NCBI GenBank assembly: GCA_023459335.1
Contig: JAEWUO010000020.1
Location: 1 to 64,000 of the forward strand
Reading direction: 5' to 3'
Length of the DNA: 64,000 nt
From: Bacillota bacterium
GTDB lineage: Bacteria > Bacillota > Clostridia > Christensenellales > CAG-138
The notes below the pieces were generated by a model. The model saw only the letters and a list, made by a program, of their open reading frames with translations. It had not been told where the DNA came from and ran no database searches. This document shows positions 33,415 to 42,346 of the stretch, piece by piece; the first letter of the stretch is position 1; the number at the start of each line of letters is the position of its first letter. Position numbers and translations under genes: made by a program.

Positions 33415-34713
33415 TTACTTAAAGGAATATATATTTTGGACGCCGGGCTCTGAAAGAATCGCGTTGCTGCCGTTATAGATTTTTCCGTCCGTTCCGAAAA
33501 GGTACTTCAGACCGTACCAGTTCTCCCCGATAACCCAGACGACGCGGTAATGTCCGCCGGGCAGACGCAGATGCGCGCTCTTGCCGCCATTGATGAAAAT
33601 GCCGACTGTGAGAGTCCCATCCTGCGAAACGTCCTCGCCGTCGATCCGGTAAAAGCGGATATAGTAATACGTTCCGAGACTGCGGTCCGTTCTAAACTCC
33701 ACCACATTTCCTTTGCTCGTTCCTTCCATGATGGAGCCGGAAGCGGGTGGGTCCTGCGGCGGCACGCGCCAGGCCGCGTTGACTCGTTCGGCCACGGAAG
33801 TTTCGGCGTTCGTCTTTTCCCGGGCGATTGCCGCGGCGAGTCCGCCGTCGTCCAGCAGAGCGCCTACGCCGGTTGCATCGTCGAGTGAAACGGAGACGGA
33901 CCCGCTCAACTGCGGGGCGCCTGTCAGGTCAAGCTCCCGTATTCCGTCAATCGGGAGCGTGACGGCCAGCGCGTCGCCGAAAAACGGCTGGTTGAATGAG
34001 GCAGCGTACGTTTCGCCCAGCGCGGAGAATACGAACGCCGGGTCGGGAAAGGTGAACGAAACGGTATAGCTGCCGTCTGCGGTTTTCGAAACGTCCGTCA
34101 CCGCCAGCTGATCCGTATACGCGCTGCTGCCGAATGCGCCGGAGAGCAGGTTCTGCAACAACGAGGCAACCAGCATCTTACGGAGGTTTTCCTGATAGAT
34201 TTCGTTTCGTGCGAGAATGGAGGATACCATGCCTTCCACCGTTTGCCGGATGCTGAATTTACTTTGGCTGGATAGTGCGGCAGACCAGCCGTCCGCGGTT
34301 TGTGTGAGGGAAAAGTCGACGGGAATCTGCAGATACGCGGAAACGTTCCCGACGGGCGCGTAGGTTTCCAGCGCCTGCCGCAGGGCGAGCGCGGCCCGCG
34401 TTTGATACGCCGCGATGCTGCGCGGGGAGAAATCCGGCGCAGGCAGGGTATACGGGACGGAGGACAGGTCGAGCGCAGTATAATCCGGGATATCGACCGT
34501 TATCGTATAGTCGAGCGTTTCCAGTTCCGCGTTTTGCAGGTTTGCCTGCCCGCGTACCTGAGAGGAAAGATCCCGCACCTCGATATAGTAATCGGAGTAA
34601 TCGACGACCGCGTCGGAGATAGCGGAAATCTGCGCGCCGATGGAACCGCAGCCGAAGAGCGGAAGCAGAGAGAACAGGAGAATGAGTATAAAGAGGCGGG
34701 TACGTAATTTCAT
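33415..34713 (-). CDS. Lipoprotein of unknown function
   Basis: 432 residues from the ATG at 34713 (AAGGA 7 bases upstream; an ATG at 34737 is less likely). Lipobox LPLFGC gives Cys ~21. No family is recognised. Residues ~120-310 alternate amphipathic helices and strands around FTFPDPAFVFSALGETYAASF; the last 100 residues (GTYYYIRFYRIDGEDVSQDG, GGHYRVVWVIGENWYGLKYLFG) look like an extracellular beta-sandwich. Shares orientation with the LRR lipoprotein, 143 bases apart. Confidence 0.7.
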   Translation of the reverse strand: MKLRTRLFILILLFSLLPLFGCGSIGAQISAISDAVVDYSDYYIEVRDLSSQVRGQANLQNAELETLDYTITVDIPDYTALDLSSVPYTLPAPDFSPRSIAAYQTRAALALRQALETYAPVGNVSAYLQIPVDFSLTQTADGWSAALSSQSKFSIRQTVEGMVSSILARNEIYQENLRKMLVASLLQNLLSGAFGSSAYTDQLAVTDVSKTADGSYTVSFTFPDPAFVFSALGETYAASFNQPFFGDALAVTLPIDGIRELDLTGAPQLSGSVSVSLDDATGVGALLDDGGLAAAIAREKTNAETSVAERVNAAWRVPPQDPPASGSIMEGTSKGNVVEFRTDRSLGTYYYIRFYRIDGEDVSQDGTLTVGIFINGGKSAHLRLPGGHYRVVWVIGENWYGLKYLFGTDGKIYNGSNAILSEPGVQNIYSFK

Positions 34714-34793
34714 GTATGATTCCTTATATTTAGGCAAAAGCCTGAATTTACAGTAAGACTTTACACAATTTCGCCGATTCCGTCAAACGGCAA

Positions 34794-34823
34794 GAAAAGA
34801 AGAGAGCGGATAATCCGCTCTCT
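34794..34823 (-). terminator. Intrinsic terminator of gap
   Basis: AGAGAGCGGA-TAA-TCCGCTCTCT, followed on the minus strand by TTTTCTTG, 20 bases after the gap stop. Confidence 0.8.
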
Positions 34824-34843
34824 CCAGATATAATTCGTCTGAA

Positions 34844-35857
34844 TTACTTCGCGTCGACCTTCGCCATGTGCGCGATGAGGTCGAGCACCTTGTTGGAATA
34901 ACCCCACTCGTTGTCATACCAGGCGACGAGCTTGACGAAGTTGTCGTTCAGGCTGATGCCGGCTTTGGCGTCGAAGATCGAGGTGCGCGGATCGGTGTAG
35001 AAGTCCGAAGAAACGACTTCGTCCTCGGTGTAACCGATGATGCCTTTCCATTCCGGCGCTTCGGAAGCGGCCTTCATGACAGCCTTGATCTGCTCATAGG
35101 TCGCGCCTTTTTCCAGGCGGACCGTCAGGTCGACGACGGAAACGTCCGGCGTCGGCACGCGCAGAGACATGCCGGTGAGCTTGCCGTTGAGGGAGGGAAT
35201 GACCTTGCCTACGGCCTTGGCTGCGCCGGTGGAGCTGGGGATGATGTTGTGCGCCGCCGCGCGGCCGCCGCGCCAGTCCTTTTTGGACGGCCCGTCGACG
35301 GTTTTCTGCGTTGCGGTGATGGAATGTACGGTCGTCATGAGGCCTTCGACGATGCCGAAGTTGTCATGGATGACCTTGGCCAGAGGGGCGAGGCAGTTCG
35401 TGGTGCAGGACGCATTGGAGACCACTTTCATATCCTTCGTGTACTTGTCCTGGTTGACGCCCATGACGAACATCGGAGCATCGGCGGACGGAGCGGAGAT
35501 GACGACCTTTTTCGCGCCGCCGACGAAATGCGCACTGGCCTTTTCGACGGTGGTAAAGATGCCGGTCGATTCCACGACGTAATCCGCGCCGCATTCCTTC
35601 CAGGGAATTTCATTCGCGTTCATGCACGCGTACACATAAGTCTCCTCGCCGTTGACGACGAGCTTGCCGTTCTTCGTGGAGATGCTGCCCTTGAACTGCC
35701 CGTGTACGGTGTCGTAACGGAGCATGTAGACCATGTAGTCGAGGTCGATGAACGGATCGTTCACGCCGACGACTTCGATTTCGGGGTTGGCTGCGGCTGC
35801 GCGGAAGACCAGGCGGCCGATACGGCCAAAGCCATTGATGCCTACTTTGATTGCCAT
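34844..35857 (-). CDS. gap: Glyceraldehyde-3-phosphate dehydrogenase, type I
   Basis: 337 residues. Oxidises and phosphorylates glyceraldehyde-3-phosphate with NAD in glycolysis. NAD-binding INGFGRIGRLVFRAA at the start, catalytic Cys in SNASCTTNCLAPLAKV (~residue 150), and the C-terminal WYDNEWGYSNKVLDL. AAGGAG lies 10 bases before the ATG. Single-gene unit; glycolytic neighbours (fba, pgi) are in the window but not adjacent. Confidence 0.97.
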   Translation of the reverse strand: MAIKVGINGFGRIGRLVFRAAAANPEIEVVGVNDPFIDLDYMVYMLRYDTVHGQFKGSISTKNGKLVVNGEETYVYACMNANEIPWKECGADYVVESTGIFTTVEKASAHFVGGAKKVVISAPSADAPMFVMGVNQDKYTKDMKVVSNASCTTNCLAPLAKVIHDNFGIVEGLMTTVHSITATQKTVDGPSKKDWRGGRAAAHNIIPSSTGAAKAVGKVIPSLNGKLTGMSLRVPTPDVSVVDLTVRLEKGATYEQIKAVMKAASEAPEWKGIIGYTEDEVVSSDFYTDPRTSIFDAKAGISLNDNFVKLVAWYDNEWGYSNKVLDLIAHMAKVDAK

Positions 35858-36032
35858 ATCTATGTTCTCCTTTATATAGTATACGATTTCAGCGGGGAGC
35901 AGCGTTCACTCTTTCGACTCACAGTATTGATATTGATTTCGAGAGAAGAACATTTTTGCTCTTAAAACCCAAAGTATTGTACAATATTTGCCGTATATCC
36001 GCAAGTAAAACCTTTTGATACAGCCTATATAA

Positions 36033-36070
36033 ACCGCAGAATTCGATATCTTTGTATCGAATTCAGCGGT
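36033..36070 (-). terminator. Long hairpin, probable terminator of the glycosyltransferase gene
   Basis: Arms ACCGCAGAATTCGATA / TATCGAATTCAGCGGT, one mismatch, loop TCTTTG; followed on the minus strand by a weak TTTATAT tract. Confidence 0.5.
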
Positions 36071-36078
36071 CTGTCCGC

Positions 36079-37014
36079 TTATTCGAGGTTGAGTTTCTCC
36101 GAGACGATGTAGAGCGGGCGGCCCTTAACCTCGTCATAGATGCGGCCAAAATACATGCCCTGCAAGCCCATGAAGAACAGCGAAAGCCCCTGCACGAGCA
36201 GGATACCGCCGGCGGCCCAGAGCCACGGCGCTACGCCAGAAACGCAGGCCAGAACGATCAGCGCGACAAGGCCGAGGCCGGAGAGCGCGAGCAGCGCGAT
36301 GCCGAACTGCATCGGAAGCGTGAGAGGCTTGTCCGAAAAACCGGTGATTCCGTCGCTTGCGAGGCGGAGCATCTTTTTAAGCGTATATTTCGTCGATCCG
36401 GCGAAGCGTTCCTGCCGCTCGTATTCGATGGGGACCGCGTTATAACCCATCCACGCGGACATGCCGCGCAAAAAGCGGTTGTGTTCGCGCATGAGCAGGA
36501 ACTGGTCGGCGACGCAGCGACCGATCAGACGGAAATCGCCCGTGTCGAGCGGGATGGGATACGCGCTCATCCAGGAAAGCAGACGGTAGTACATGGCCGC
36601 CGTGAGCTTTTTCAGGAAGGTTTCGCCTTTGCGTTTGAGGCGCTTGCCGTATACGATGTCCGCGCCGCTTTCCCACATTTTGATCATCTGCGGAATGAGT
36701 TCGGGCGGGTCCTGCAGATCCACGTCGATGATGATCAGGGCGTCGCCCTTCGCCGCGTCCATGCCGCAGGTGACCGCGAGCTGGTGGCCGAAATTACGGG
36801 AGAAGGAGAGCACCTTGACCTGACTGTGCGCCGAGGCGAGCTCGCGTAACTGCTGAAGCGTACCGTCCCGGCTGCCGTCGTTGACATAGACGATCTCATA
36901 CGGATATCCGGTGCTTTTCATCGCCGTGTCCATACGGCTGAACGATTCCTTCAGCACTTCCTCTTCGTTATAAACAGGAATGACCAGGGAAAGAAACGGT
37001 TTTTTCTGCGCGTC
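36079..37014 (-). CDS. GtrB/DPM1-like family 2 glycosyltransferase
   Basis: 311 residues from the ATG at 37014 (GGAGGG 8 bases upstream; the ATG at 37044 lacks a site). GT-A fold with LVIPVYNEEEVL, VNDGSRDGT and the metal site DVDLQDPPELI (~95-105), then QERFAGSTKYTLKKMLRLA, the membrane-proximal segment of polyprenyl-phosphate glycosyltransferases. Two C-terminal membrane helices (~232-255, 262-285). It would load a sugar onto undecaprenyl phosphate for wall polymer or surface glycan modification; no partner flippase or transferase is nearby. Confidence 0.9.
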   Translation of the reverse strand, partial: DAQKKPFLSLVIPVYNEEEVLKESFSRMDTAMKSTGYPYEIVYVNDGSRDGTLQQLRELASAHSQVKVLSFSRNFGHQLAVTCGMDAAKGDALIIIDVDLQDPPELIPQMIKMWESGADIVYGKRLKRKGETFLKKLTAAMYYRLLSWMSAYPIPLDTGDFRLIGRCVADQFLLMREHNRFLRGMSAWMGYNAVPIEYERQERFAGSTKYTLKKMLRLASDGITGFSDKPLTLPMQFGIALLALSGLGLVALIVLACVSGVAPWLWAAGGILLVQGLSLFFMGLQGMYFGRIYDEVKGRPLYIVSEKLNLE

Positions 37015-37185
37015 CATCCGAAAAACCCTCCATAGCGTACGCAAAATAGATCACATGAAAGACATGCTTTCACTCACGCGTAGTATAACGTAAAAACAAG
37101 AGAAAGGCAATCCGACCAGATGCGTTTCCGAGGCGAGGCGAACCGGCGCTTTACAGGTTTTCCGATAAGAACGGGCAATTTTTCG

Positions 37186-37213
37186 TTGCATTTTGACGCT
37201 CATGTGATAGAAT
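37186..37213 (+). promoter_or_regulatory. Promoter of fba
   Basis: TTGCAT (37186-37191), 16-base spacer, TAGAAT (37208-37213), 55 bases before the fba ATG, which has AAAAGGAG. Confidence 0.5.
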
Positions 37214-37268
37214 ACGTAACGAAAGAAACGCATATGATCCGAACGATCAGGAAAAGGAGTCACGCACC

Positions 37269-38204
37269 ATGCCAATCGTAACCAGCAAAAAAATGTTTGC
37301 GGACGCGTATGCCGGAGGCTATGCCATCGGCGCGTTCAACGTCAACAACATGGAAATCATTCAGGGCATCACCGAGGCCGCCAAGGAACTCAAGGCCCCG
37401 CTGATCCTTCAGGTCAGCTCCGGCGCGCGCAAGTACGCCAACCATACCTACCTCATGAAGCTGATCGAAGCCGCCTGTATCGAGACGGACCTGCCCATCT
37501 GCGTCCACCTCGATCATGGCGATACGTTCGAACTCTGCAAGAGCTGCATCGACGGCGGGTTCTCCTCCGTTATGATCGACGGATCGCACCACGGATACGA
37601 AGAAAACGTGAAGCTGACCCGTCAGGTCGTCGAGTATGCGCATGACCACGGCGTGGTTGTCGAAGGCGAGCTCGGCCGCCTTGAAGGCGTTGAGGACGAG
37701 GTGAAAGTCGCCGCGGGCGAGGGCAGCTACACCGACCCCGCGCAGGTGCAGGATTTTGTGAACCGCACAGGCGTGGATTCGCTGGCCATCGCGATCGGCA
37801 CCAGCCACGGCGCGTATAAGTTCAAGCCCGGCACGAAACCGCAGCTGCGGTTCGATATCCTCAAGGACGTCGAAAAACGCCTGCCAGGATTCCCGATCGT
37901 GCTGCACGGGGCAAGCAGCGTTATTCCCGAGTTCGTGAAGATGATCAACGAAAACGGCGGCAATATGCCGGACGCGATCGGTGTTCCGGAGGATATGCTC
38001 CGCGAAGCGGCGCGGATGGCGGTCTGTAAGATCAACATCGACAGCGACCTGCGGCTTGCCATGACGGCGACGATCCGCAAATACTTCCACGATAACCCCT
38101 CGCACTTCGACCCGCGGCAGTATCTCAAACCCGCGCGCGATGCGATCAAGTCGATGGTTGCGCACAAGATCACGACCGTGCTCGGCTGCGAAGGAAAAGC
38201 GTAA
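37269..38204 (+). CDS. fba: Class II fructose-1,6-bisphosphate aldolase
   Basis: 311 residues. Zinc-dependent aldol cleavage of fructose-1,6-bisphosphate in glycolysis. Zinc and catalytic residues are visible in VHLDHGDTFELC (Asp/His), GGFSSVMIDGSHHGYEEN, VEGELGRLEG (Glu), GTSHGAYK (His) and LHGASSV (His). Single gene with its own promoter and terminator. Confidence 0.95.
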   Translation: MPIVTSKKMFADAYAGGYAIGAFNVNNMEIIQGITEAAKELKAPLILQVSSGARKYANHTYLMKLIEAACIETDLPICVHLDHGDTFELCKSCIDGGFSSVMIDGSHHGYEENVKLTRQVVEYAHDHGVVVEGELGRLEGVEDEVKVAAGEGSYTDPAQVQDFVNRTGVDSLAIAIGTSHGAYKFKPGTKPQLRFDILKDVEKRLPGFPIVLHGASSVIPEFVKMINENGGNMPDAIGVPEDMLREAARMAVCKINIDSDLRLAMTATIRKYFHDNPSHFDPRQYLKPARDAIKSMVAHKITTVLGCEGKA

Positions 38205-38219
38205 AACTGATTCAAACAT

Positions 38220-38243
38220 AAATGCCCTTAGGGGCATTTTTTG
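38220..38243 (+). terminator. Intrinsic terminator of fba
   Basis: AAATGCCC-TTAG-GGGCATTT followed by TTTTG. Confidence 0.85.
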
Positions 38244-38383
38244 TTATAGTAAAATCTGTGCGTTGAAAAAAGGTCATTATTTATGCAAAGTAGAAATGTT
38301 AATTGACGCTAATCCTTTTTCGTTTTACAATTGAAACAGGTGTTGATAAAATCGCATATAACTGCATGATAGAAGGATTCAAT

Positions 38384-39280
38384 ATGATAAATCTGCTTGT
38401 AATAATCATCTGCGTTTTTTCAATGCTATTTCCCGTCAATACACCTGAAGTACAGGCAATGGTCGAAGAAAATTTAACAAAAGCAGGGATTGCGTATATA
38501 ACGCCAACCCCTGTTGTTACGCCGACTCCGGCTGTCACGCCGAGTCCATTGCCTACAGAAGCCCAGATGATGAGCGAAGAAGAAATGGCGGATCTAGATC
38601 AACAATTTTATGATTTTATAAAAAGAGAGGGAGAATTTTCTGCAAACGAGTTGAATAACAAGTTGCTATCTACTCGAAATATGACGCTTAACTTGGGTTG
38701 TGTGGAAGGAGATGAGAATGGGGTAACGATTCAAGGATGGTTTTTTGATTACATTCGACTAGACGATTATATTATTATGGCAGTTGGGTTTGATGGAGCA
38801 GATAATAAAAGCCATATTAAACCTCTTGCGATACCAATAAGTTATTTTGAAAAAGAAAATAATCAAACAGTTAAATTTGGATTTTCTGAAATGGGAGAAT
38901 GGAAAACTTCAACAACATATCATTTGGTTTGGGAATCAAATGCGGAACATATCATTGATCGTTTATTTAAAACAAAGGGCAATCCAATCGAAATAACTTT
39001 ATATACTAATATGACAGAAGAAATTATTCGTAATGGCGTAAATTTCTTTGGGGAAGGCTGCGAATCTTACTTAAGAGAGTTTATACAAACAAACGAACTA
39101 GCCTTAAGTTTGATGTCAGAGATATCAATTTTAAAGAATGAAAGAATCCTTAACATAGATGCAAATGACTACCCAATAACAGGTGAAAGCATACCTGAAA
39201 TAACTAATGTTGACGACTTTCTAAATACTGACGTGGGGAAAGTACCATTGGTTTTTATGATTTGGTCAAATTTGTGGTGA
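38384..39280 (+). CDS. AT-rich secreted protein of unknown function
   Basis: 298 residues from the ATG at 38384, which has AAGGA 6 bases upstream; upstream in-frame ATGs (38366, 38303) lack one. A hydrophobic signal or anchor (~2-18), a short linker of TPTP/TPSP repeats (~43-60), then ~230 residues without a recognised domain (ITIQGWFFDYIRLDDYII-like strands and helices). The gene is much richer in A and T than its neighbours and sits alone between fba and the ATPase, both terminators intact: probable recent acquisition. Confidence 0.65.
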   Translation: MINLLVIIICVFSMLFPVNTPEVQAMVEENLTKAGIAYITPTPVVTPTPAVTPSPLPTEAQMMSEEEMADLDQQFYDFIKREGEFSANELNNKLLSTRNMTLNLGCVEGDENGVTIQGWFFDYIRLDDYIIMAVGFDGADNKSHIKPLAIPISYFEKENNQTVKFGFSEMGEWKTSTTYHLVWESNAEHIIDRLFKTKGNPIEITLYTNMTEEIIRNGVNFFGEGCESYLREFIQTNELALSLMSEISILKNERILNIDANDYPITGESIPEITNVDDFLNTDVGKVPLVFMIWSNLW

Positions 39281-39299
39281 ATTCAAAATAAGAAAAATG

Positions 39300-39328
39300 A
39301 AGAGCGCACCCGTGAGGGTGCGCTCTTG
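39300..39328. terminator. Intrinsic terminator between convergent genes
   Basis: AAGAGCGCACCC-GTGA-GGGTGCGCTCTT; the better T run is on the minus strand (TCATTTTTC), so it mainly ends the ATPase gene. Confidence 0.8.
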
Positions 39329-39346
39329 CGTTACAATCCTGATTAT

Positions 39347-41983
39347 TTATTTCTTTTTCCCAACCGCCCTCTGTATCGTCTTCACGATCTCGACCAGCGG
39401 AATAATCATGAACGCCAGCCCGAGCCCGATTGCGTATTCCAGAATGCTGATGTGCTCGAAGCTGAACGCGTCCCGCAGGAACGGTACATACAGCACCACG
39501 AGCGTGAGGACGAGGGAGAGCGCCGCCGCGCCCCAGAGGAAGAGGTTGTGGCACTGCATGGAAAACAGACTCTTGCGCTGGGAGCGCATGTTGAAGCTAT
39601 GGAAAATCTCCGCCATGCTCATGGTCAGGAACGCCATCGTCGTGCCGTCCGTGCTGTTTACAATCGCCCATGCGCCGTTTTGAATCCGCTCGCCGATGAA
39701 ATATGCCGACAGCGTCAGAATGGTCACAAGCAACCCCTGATACGCGACGTCGAACCCCACGCCGCCGGCGAAGATGCCGTCCTTCGGGTTGCGCGGCGGG
39801 CGGCGCATGATGTCCCGCTCGCAGGCTTCGGTGCCGAGCGCGAGGGCGGGCAGGGAGTCCGTGATCAGGTTGATCCAGAGCAGGTGCGCCGGTTTTAGGA
39901 TGATGAAACCCAGCATGGTCGCAAAGAAAATGCTCAGTACCTCGCTCATATTCGAGGAGAGTAGAAACTGGATTGACTTTCTGATGTTATCGTAGATGCG
40001 GCGGCCTTCCTGAACCGCGCCCACGATGGTGGCGAAGTTGTCGTCTGCGAGCACCATATCCGCGACGTTCTTCGTTACGTCCGTGCCGGTGATGCCCATA
40101 CCGATGCCGATATCCGCGCTCTTGATGCTCGGTGCGTCGTTGACCCCATCGCCCGTCATTGCGGTGATGAACCCGTTTTTCCGCCAGGCGTTGACGATGC
40201 GCACCTTGTGCTCCGGCTGGACGCGCGCGTAGACGCTGTAGCTGCCGACGGTTTTTTCAAACGTTGCGTCGTCGATCTCGTCCAGCTGCGCGCCGGTGAT
40301 CGCCTCGGACGCGTCGGAGATGATGCCGAGCGTGAGCGCGATGGCGGCGGCGGTGTCCCGATGGTCGCCCGTGATCATGATTGGCCGGATGCCGGCCGAG
40401 CGGCACTGTTCGATGGCACCGACCACCTCCGGCCGGACAGGGTCGATCATGCCGACGAGGCCGATGAACGTCAGCCCCTGTTCGAGAGCGACGGGGGAAT
40501 GGTCGGCCGGCTGTTTACTGTAGTTTTTCATCGCGGCGCAGAGCACGCGCAGGGCTTTCTCCGCCATCGCCTTGTTCGCGGCGAGGATTTCCGCGCGCAC
40601 ATCGTCCGTCAGCGGCAGTTCTTTGCCGTCATGTATATAAGAAGCGCACTTCTTCAGCACCTCGTCCGGCGCACCCTTTGTGTACTGGATAAACCCGCTT
40701 TGCGTGCGATGCACGGTGGACATCATCTTTCTCATGCTGTCAAACGGCGCTTCGTCCACGCGCGGTTCGGCTGTTTTCAGCGCATCCTTGCGAAACCCCT
40801 TTTTAAAAGCGAAGTTGACCAGAGCGCACTCCGTCGGTTCGCCGACGGCGTTGTCCGTTTCGTCCAGTTCCGCGTCGCTGCACAGCGCCATGGCTTTTGC
40901 TAACAGCGCAACATCGTCGCCGTAATCCTCGACAACGGTCATTTTATTCTGAGTGAGCGTTCCCGTTTTATCCGAACAGATGATCTGCGCGCAGCCGAGC
41001 GTTTCCACCGCCGTAAGCCTGCGGATGATCGCGTTGTGGCGGCTCATGTTGGTGACGCCGATGGAGAGCACGATGGTGACGACGGCGACGAGGCCTTCCG
41101 GAATCGCGGCGACCGCGAGGCTGACCGCGATCAGAAAAGAATCGAGGATATAACGTTCGCCCGTTCCGCGGAAGCGGAGGATATTGACCGCGAAAATGAC
41201 CGCGCAGATGCCGAGCACGAGCCAGGTTAAAATGCGGGACAGCTGCGAGAGCTTGATCTGCAGCGGCGTCTGCCCGTCTTCCGCCTGCGCCAGCGCGCCG
41301 GCGATCTTGCCCATCTCAGTCTGCATTCCCGTTGCGGTGACGACGGCTTTGCCGCGCCCGTAGGTCACGGTGCTGCCCATATAGACCATGTTTTTCCGGT
41401 CGCCCAGCGGGATATCTTTCGCGCCGTCCAGTGAAAGCGTATTCGCCGTTTTGTCGACCGGCAGGCTTTCACCCGTGAGCGCGGCTTCCTCGATCTGGAG
41501 GCTGGCGCTTTCCAGTACGCGCCCGTCCGCCGGGACCGCGTCGCCCGCTTCCAGAAGGACGATATCGCCGACGACGAGTTCTTCCGTTTTAATGCGAAGA
41601 ATCAGCCCTTCGCGCAGCACGCGGCAGGTTGCGGCGGACATCTTCTGCAGCGCTTCGATGGCTTTTTCGGCTTTGCTCTCCTGCACGACGCCGAGCACGG
41701 CGTTGATGACGACGACGGAGAGGATGATGATCACGTCCGCAAAGCTTTCGCCTTCCAGAAAGGCGGTCACGCCGGAAACGAGAGCCGCGGCCAGCAGGAT
41801 CAGGATCATCGGGTCCTTCATCTGCTGAAAGAAGCGGACGACGAGCGGCGTTTTTTTTGCTTCGGCGAGCTTATTCGGCCCGTTATCGCAAAGCCGCCGT
41901 TCCGCTTCACCACGGGAGAGTCCCTGTGCGTCGGAGGAAACGGAGCGAATGGATGCTTCCGCGTCGAGTAGATACTGCTGCAT
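39347..41983 (-). CDS. P-type cation ATPase (Ca2+/Mn2+, type IIA-like)
   Basis: 878 residues from the ATG at 41983 (AAGGA about 11 bases upstream; frame open to 42106 through the riboswitch, which is not coding). Ten membrane helices; ALTGESLPV (A domain), CSDKTGTLTQNKMT (phosphorylated Asp), KGAPDEVL, MITGDHRDTA, MTGDGVNDAPSIK. Metal residues are present: IPEGL in M4, SSNMSE (Asn, Glu) in M5 and NLITDSLP in M6, so both SERCA-type sites look intact. Its Mn2+-type riboswitch points to manganese efflux, with calcium also possible. Confidence 0.92.
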   Translation of the reverse strand: MQQYLLDAEASIRSVSSDAQGLSRGEAERRLCDNGPNKLAEAKKTPLVVRFFQQMKDPMILILLAAALVSGVTAFLEGESFADVIIILSVVVINAVLGVVQESKAEKAIEALQKMSAATCRVLREGLILRIKTEELVVGDIVLLEAGDAVPADGRVLESASLQIEEAALTGESLPVDKTANTLSLDGAKDIPLGDRKNMVYMGSTVTYGRGKAVVTATGMQTEMGKIAGALAQAEDGQTPLQIKLSQLSRILTWLVLGICAVIFAVNILRFRGTGERYILDSFLIAVSLAVAAIPEGLVAVVTIVLSIGVTNMSRHNAIIRRLTAVETLGCAQIICSDKTGTLTQNKMTVVEDYGDDVALLAKAMALCSDAELDETDNAVGEPTECALVNFAFKKGFRKDALKTAEPRVDEAPFDSMRKMMSTVHRTQSGFIQYTKGAPDEVLKKCASYIHDGKELPLTDDVRAEILAANKAMAEKALRVLCAAMKNYSKQPADHSPVALEQGLTFIGLVGMIDPVRPEVVGAIEQCRSAGIRPIMITGDHRDTAAAIALTLGIISDASEAITGAQLDEIDDATFEKTVGSYSVYARVQPEHKVRIVNAWRKNGFITAMTGDGVNDAPSIKSADIGIGMGITGTDVTKNVADMVLADDNFATIVGAVQEGRRIYDNIRKSIQFLLSSNMSEVLSIFFATMLGFIILKPAHLLWINLITDSLPALALGTEACERDIMRRPPRNPKDGIFAGGVGFDVAYQGLLVTILTLSAYFIGERIQNGAWAIVNSTDGTTMAFLTMSMAEIFHSFNMRSQRKSLFSMQCHNLFLWGAAALSLVLTLVVLYVPFLRDAFSFEHISILEYAIGLGLAFMIIPLVEIVKTIQRAVGKKK

Positions 41984-42047
41984 GAATGATGATTCCTTTC
42001 GTTTCGTGTACAAGTCGGCCGCCGTACAGTGTAAACTTTGCTGGGAA

Positions 42048-42184
42048 ATAAAAAACCCATGTACGGCAAACACGCTGTCGTACATGAGTCTCGCTATTTC
42101 ATCCAAGCCAGACGCTGCCCGCGCGTCGTGCTACCATGTTGACTTGGAACGCGGCGTTCGCCGCGCCAACTACTCCCTCACGCT
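42048..42184 (-). promoter_or_regulatory. yybP-ykoY (manganese) riboswitch with terminator
   Basis: On the minus strand the leader opens with TGAGGGAGTAG, has GTCAACATG in the middle and closes with GCGAGACTCATGTACG: the two Mn2+-binding loops of this class. The last part overlaps a terminator, CATGTACG...CGTACATG followed by GGGTTTTTT (42048-42086). Mn2+ binding should stabilise the aptamer and let transcription read through into the ATPase gene. Confidence 0.88.
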
Positions 42185-42190
42185 GTTACT

Positions 42191-42218
42191 ATTATAACAA
42201 ATCATTCGCGTTTTGCAA
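42191..42218 (-). promoter_or_regulatory. Promoter of the riboswitch-ATPase unit
   Basis: Minus-strand TTGCAA (42213-42218), 16-base spacer, TATAAT (42191-42196); transcription would begin near 42184. Confidence 0.8.
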
Positions 42219-42346
42219 ACGCTGAACCGCTTCGATTTTATACGCTTGAAAATCCTGAAAAACAATGCGCAGTCCGGCGCGCTATGATATACTGTCTGAA
42301 AGCATCGACCGGAGCGTTCCGCGCGCTGGAAACAGGGGGATGGGAT

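Noticed and set aside
34868..35965. A 365-codon plus-strand open frame
   Set aside because: Antisense to gap, an unambiguous gene.
39347..42106. The longer start of the P-type ATPase at 42106
   Set aside because: That extension overlaps the riboswitch terminator and aptamer, which must be non-coding; the ATG at 41983 has a ribosome site.
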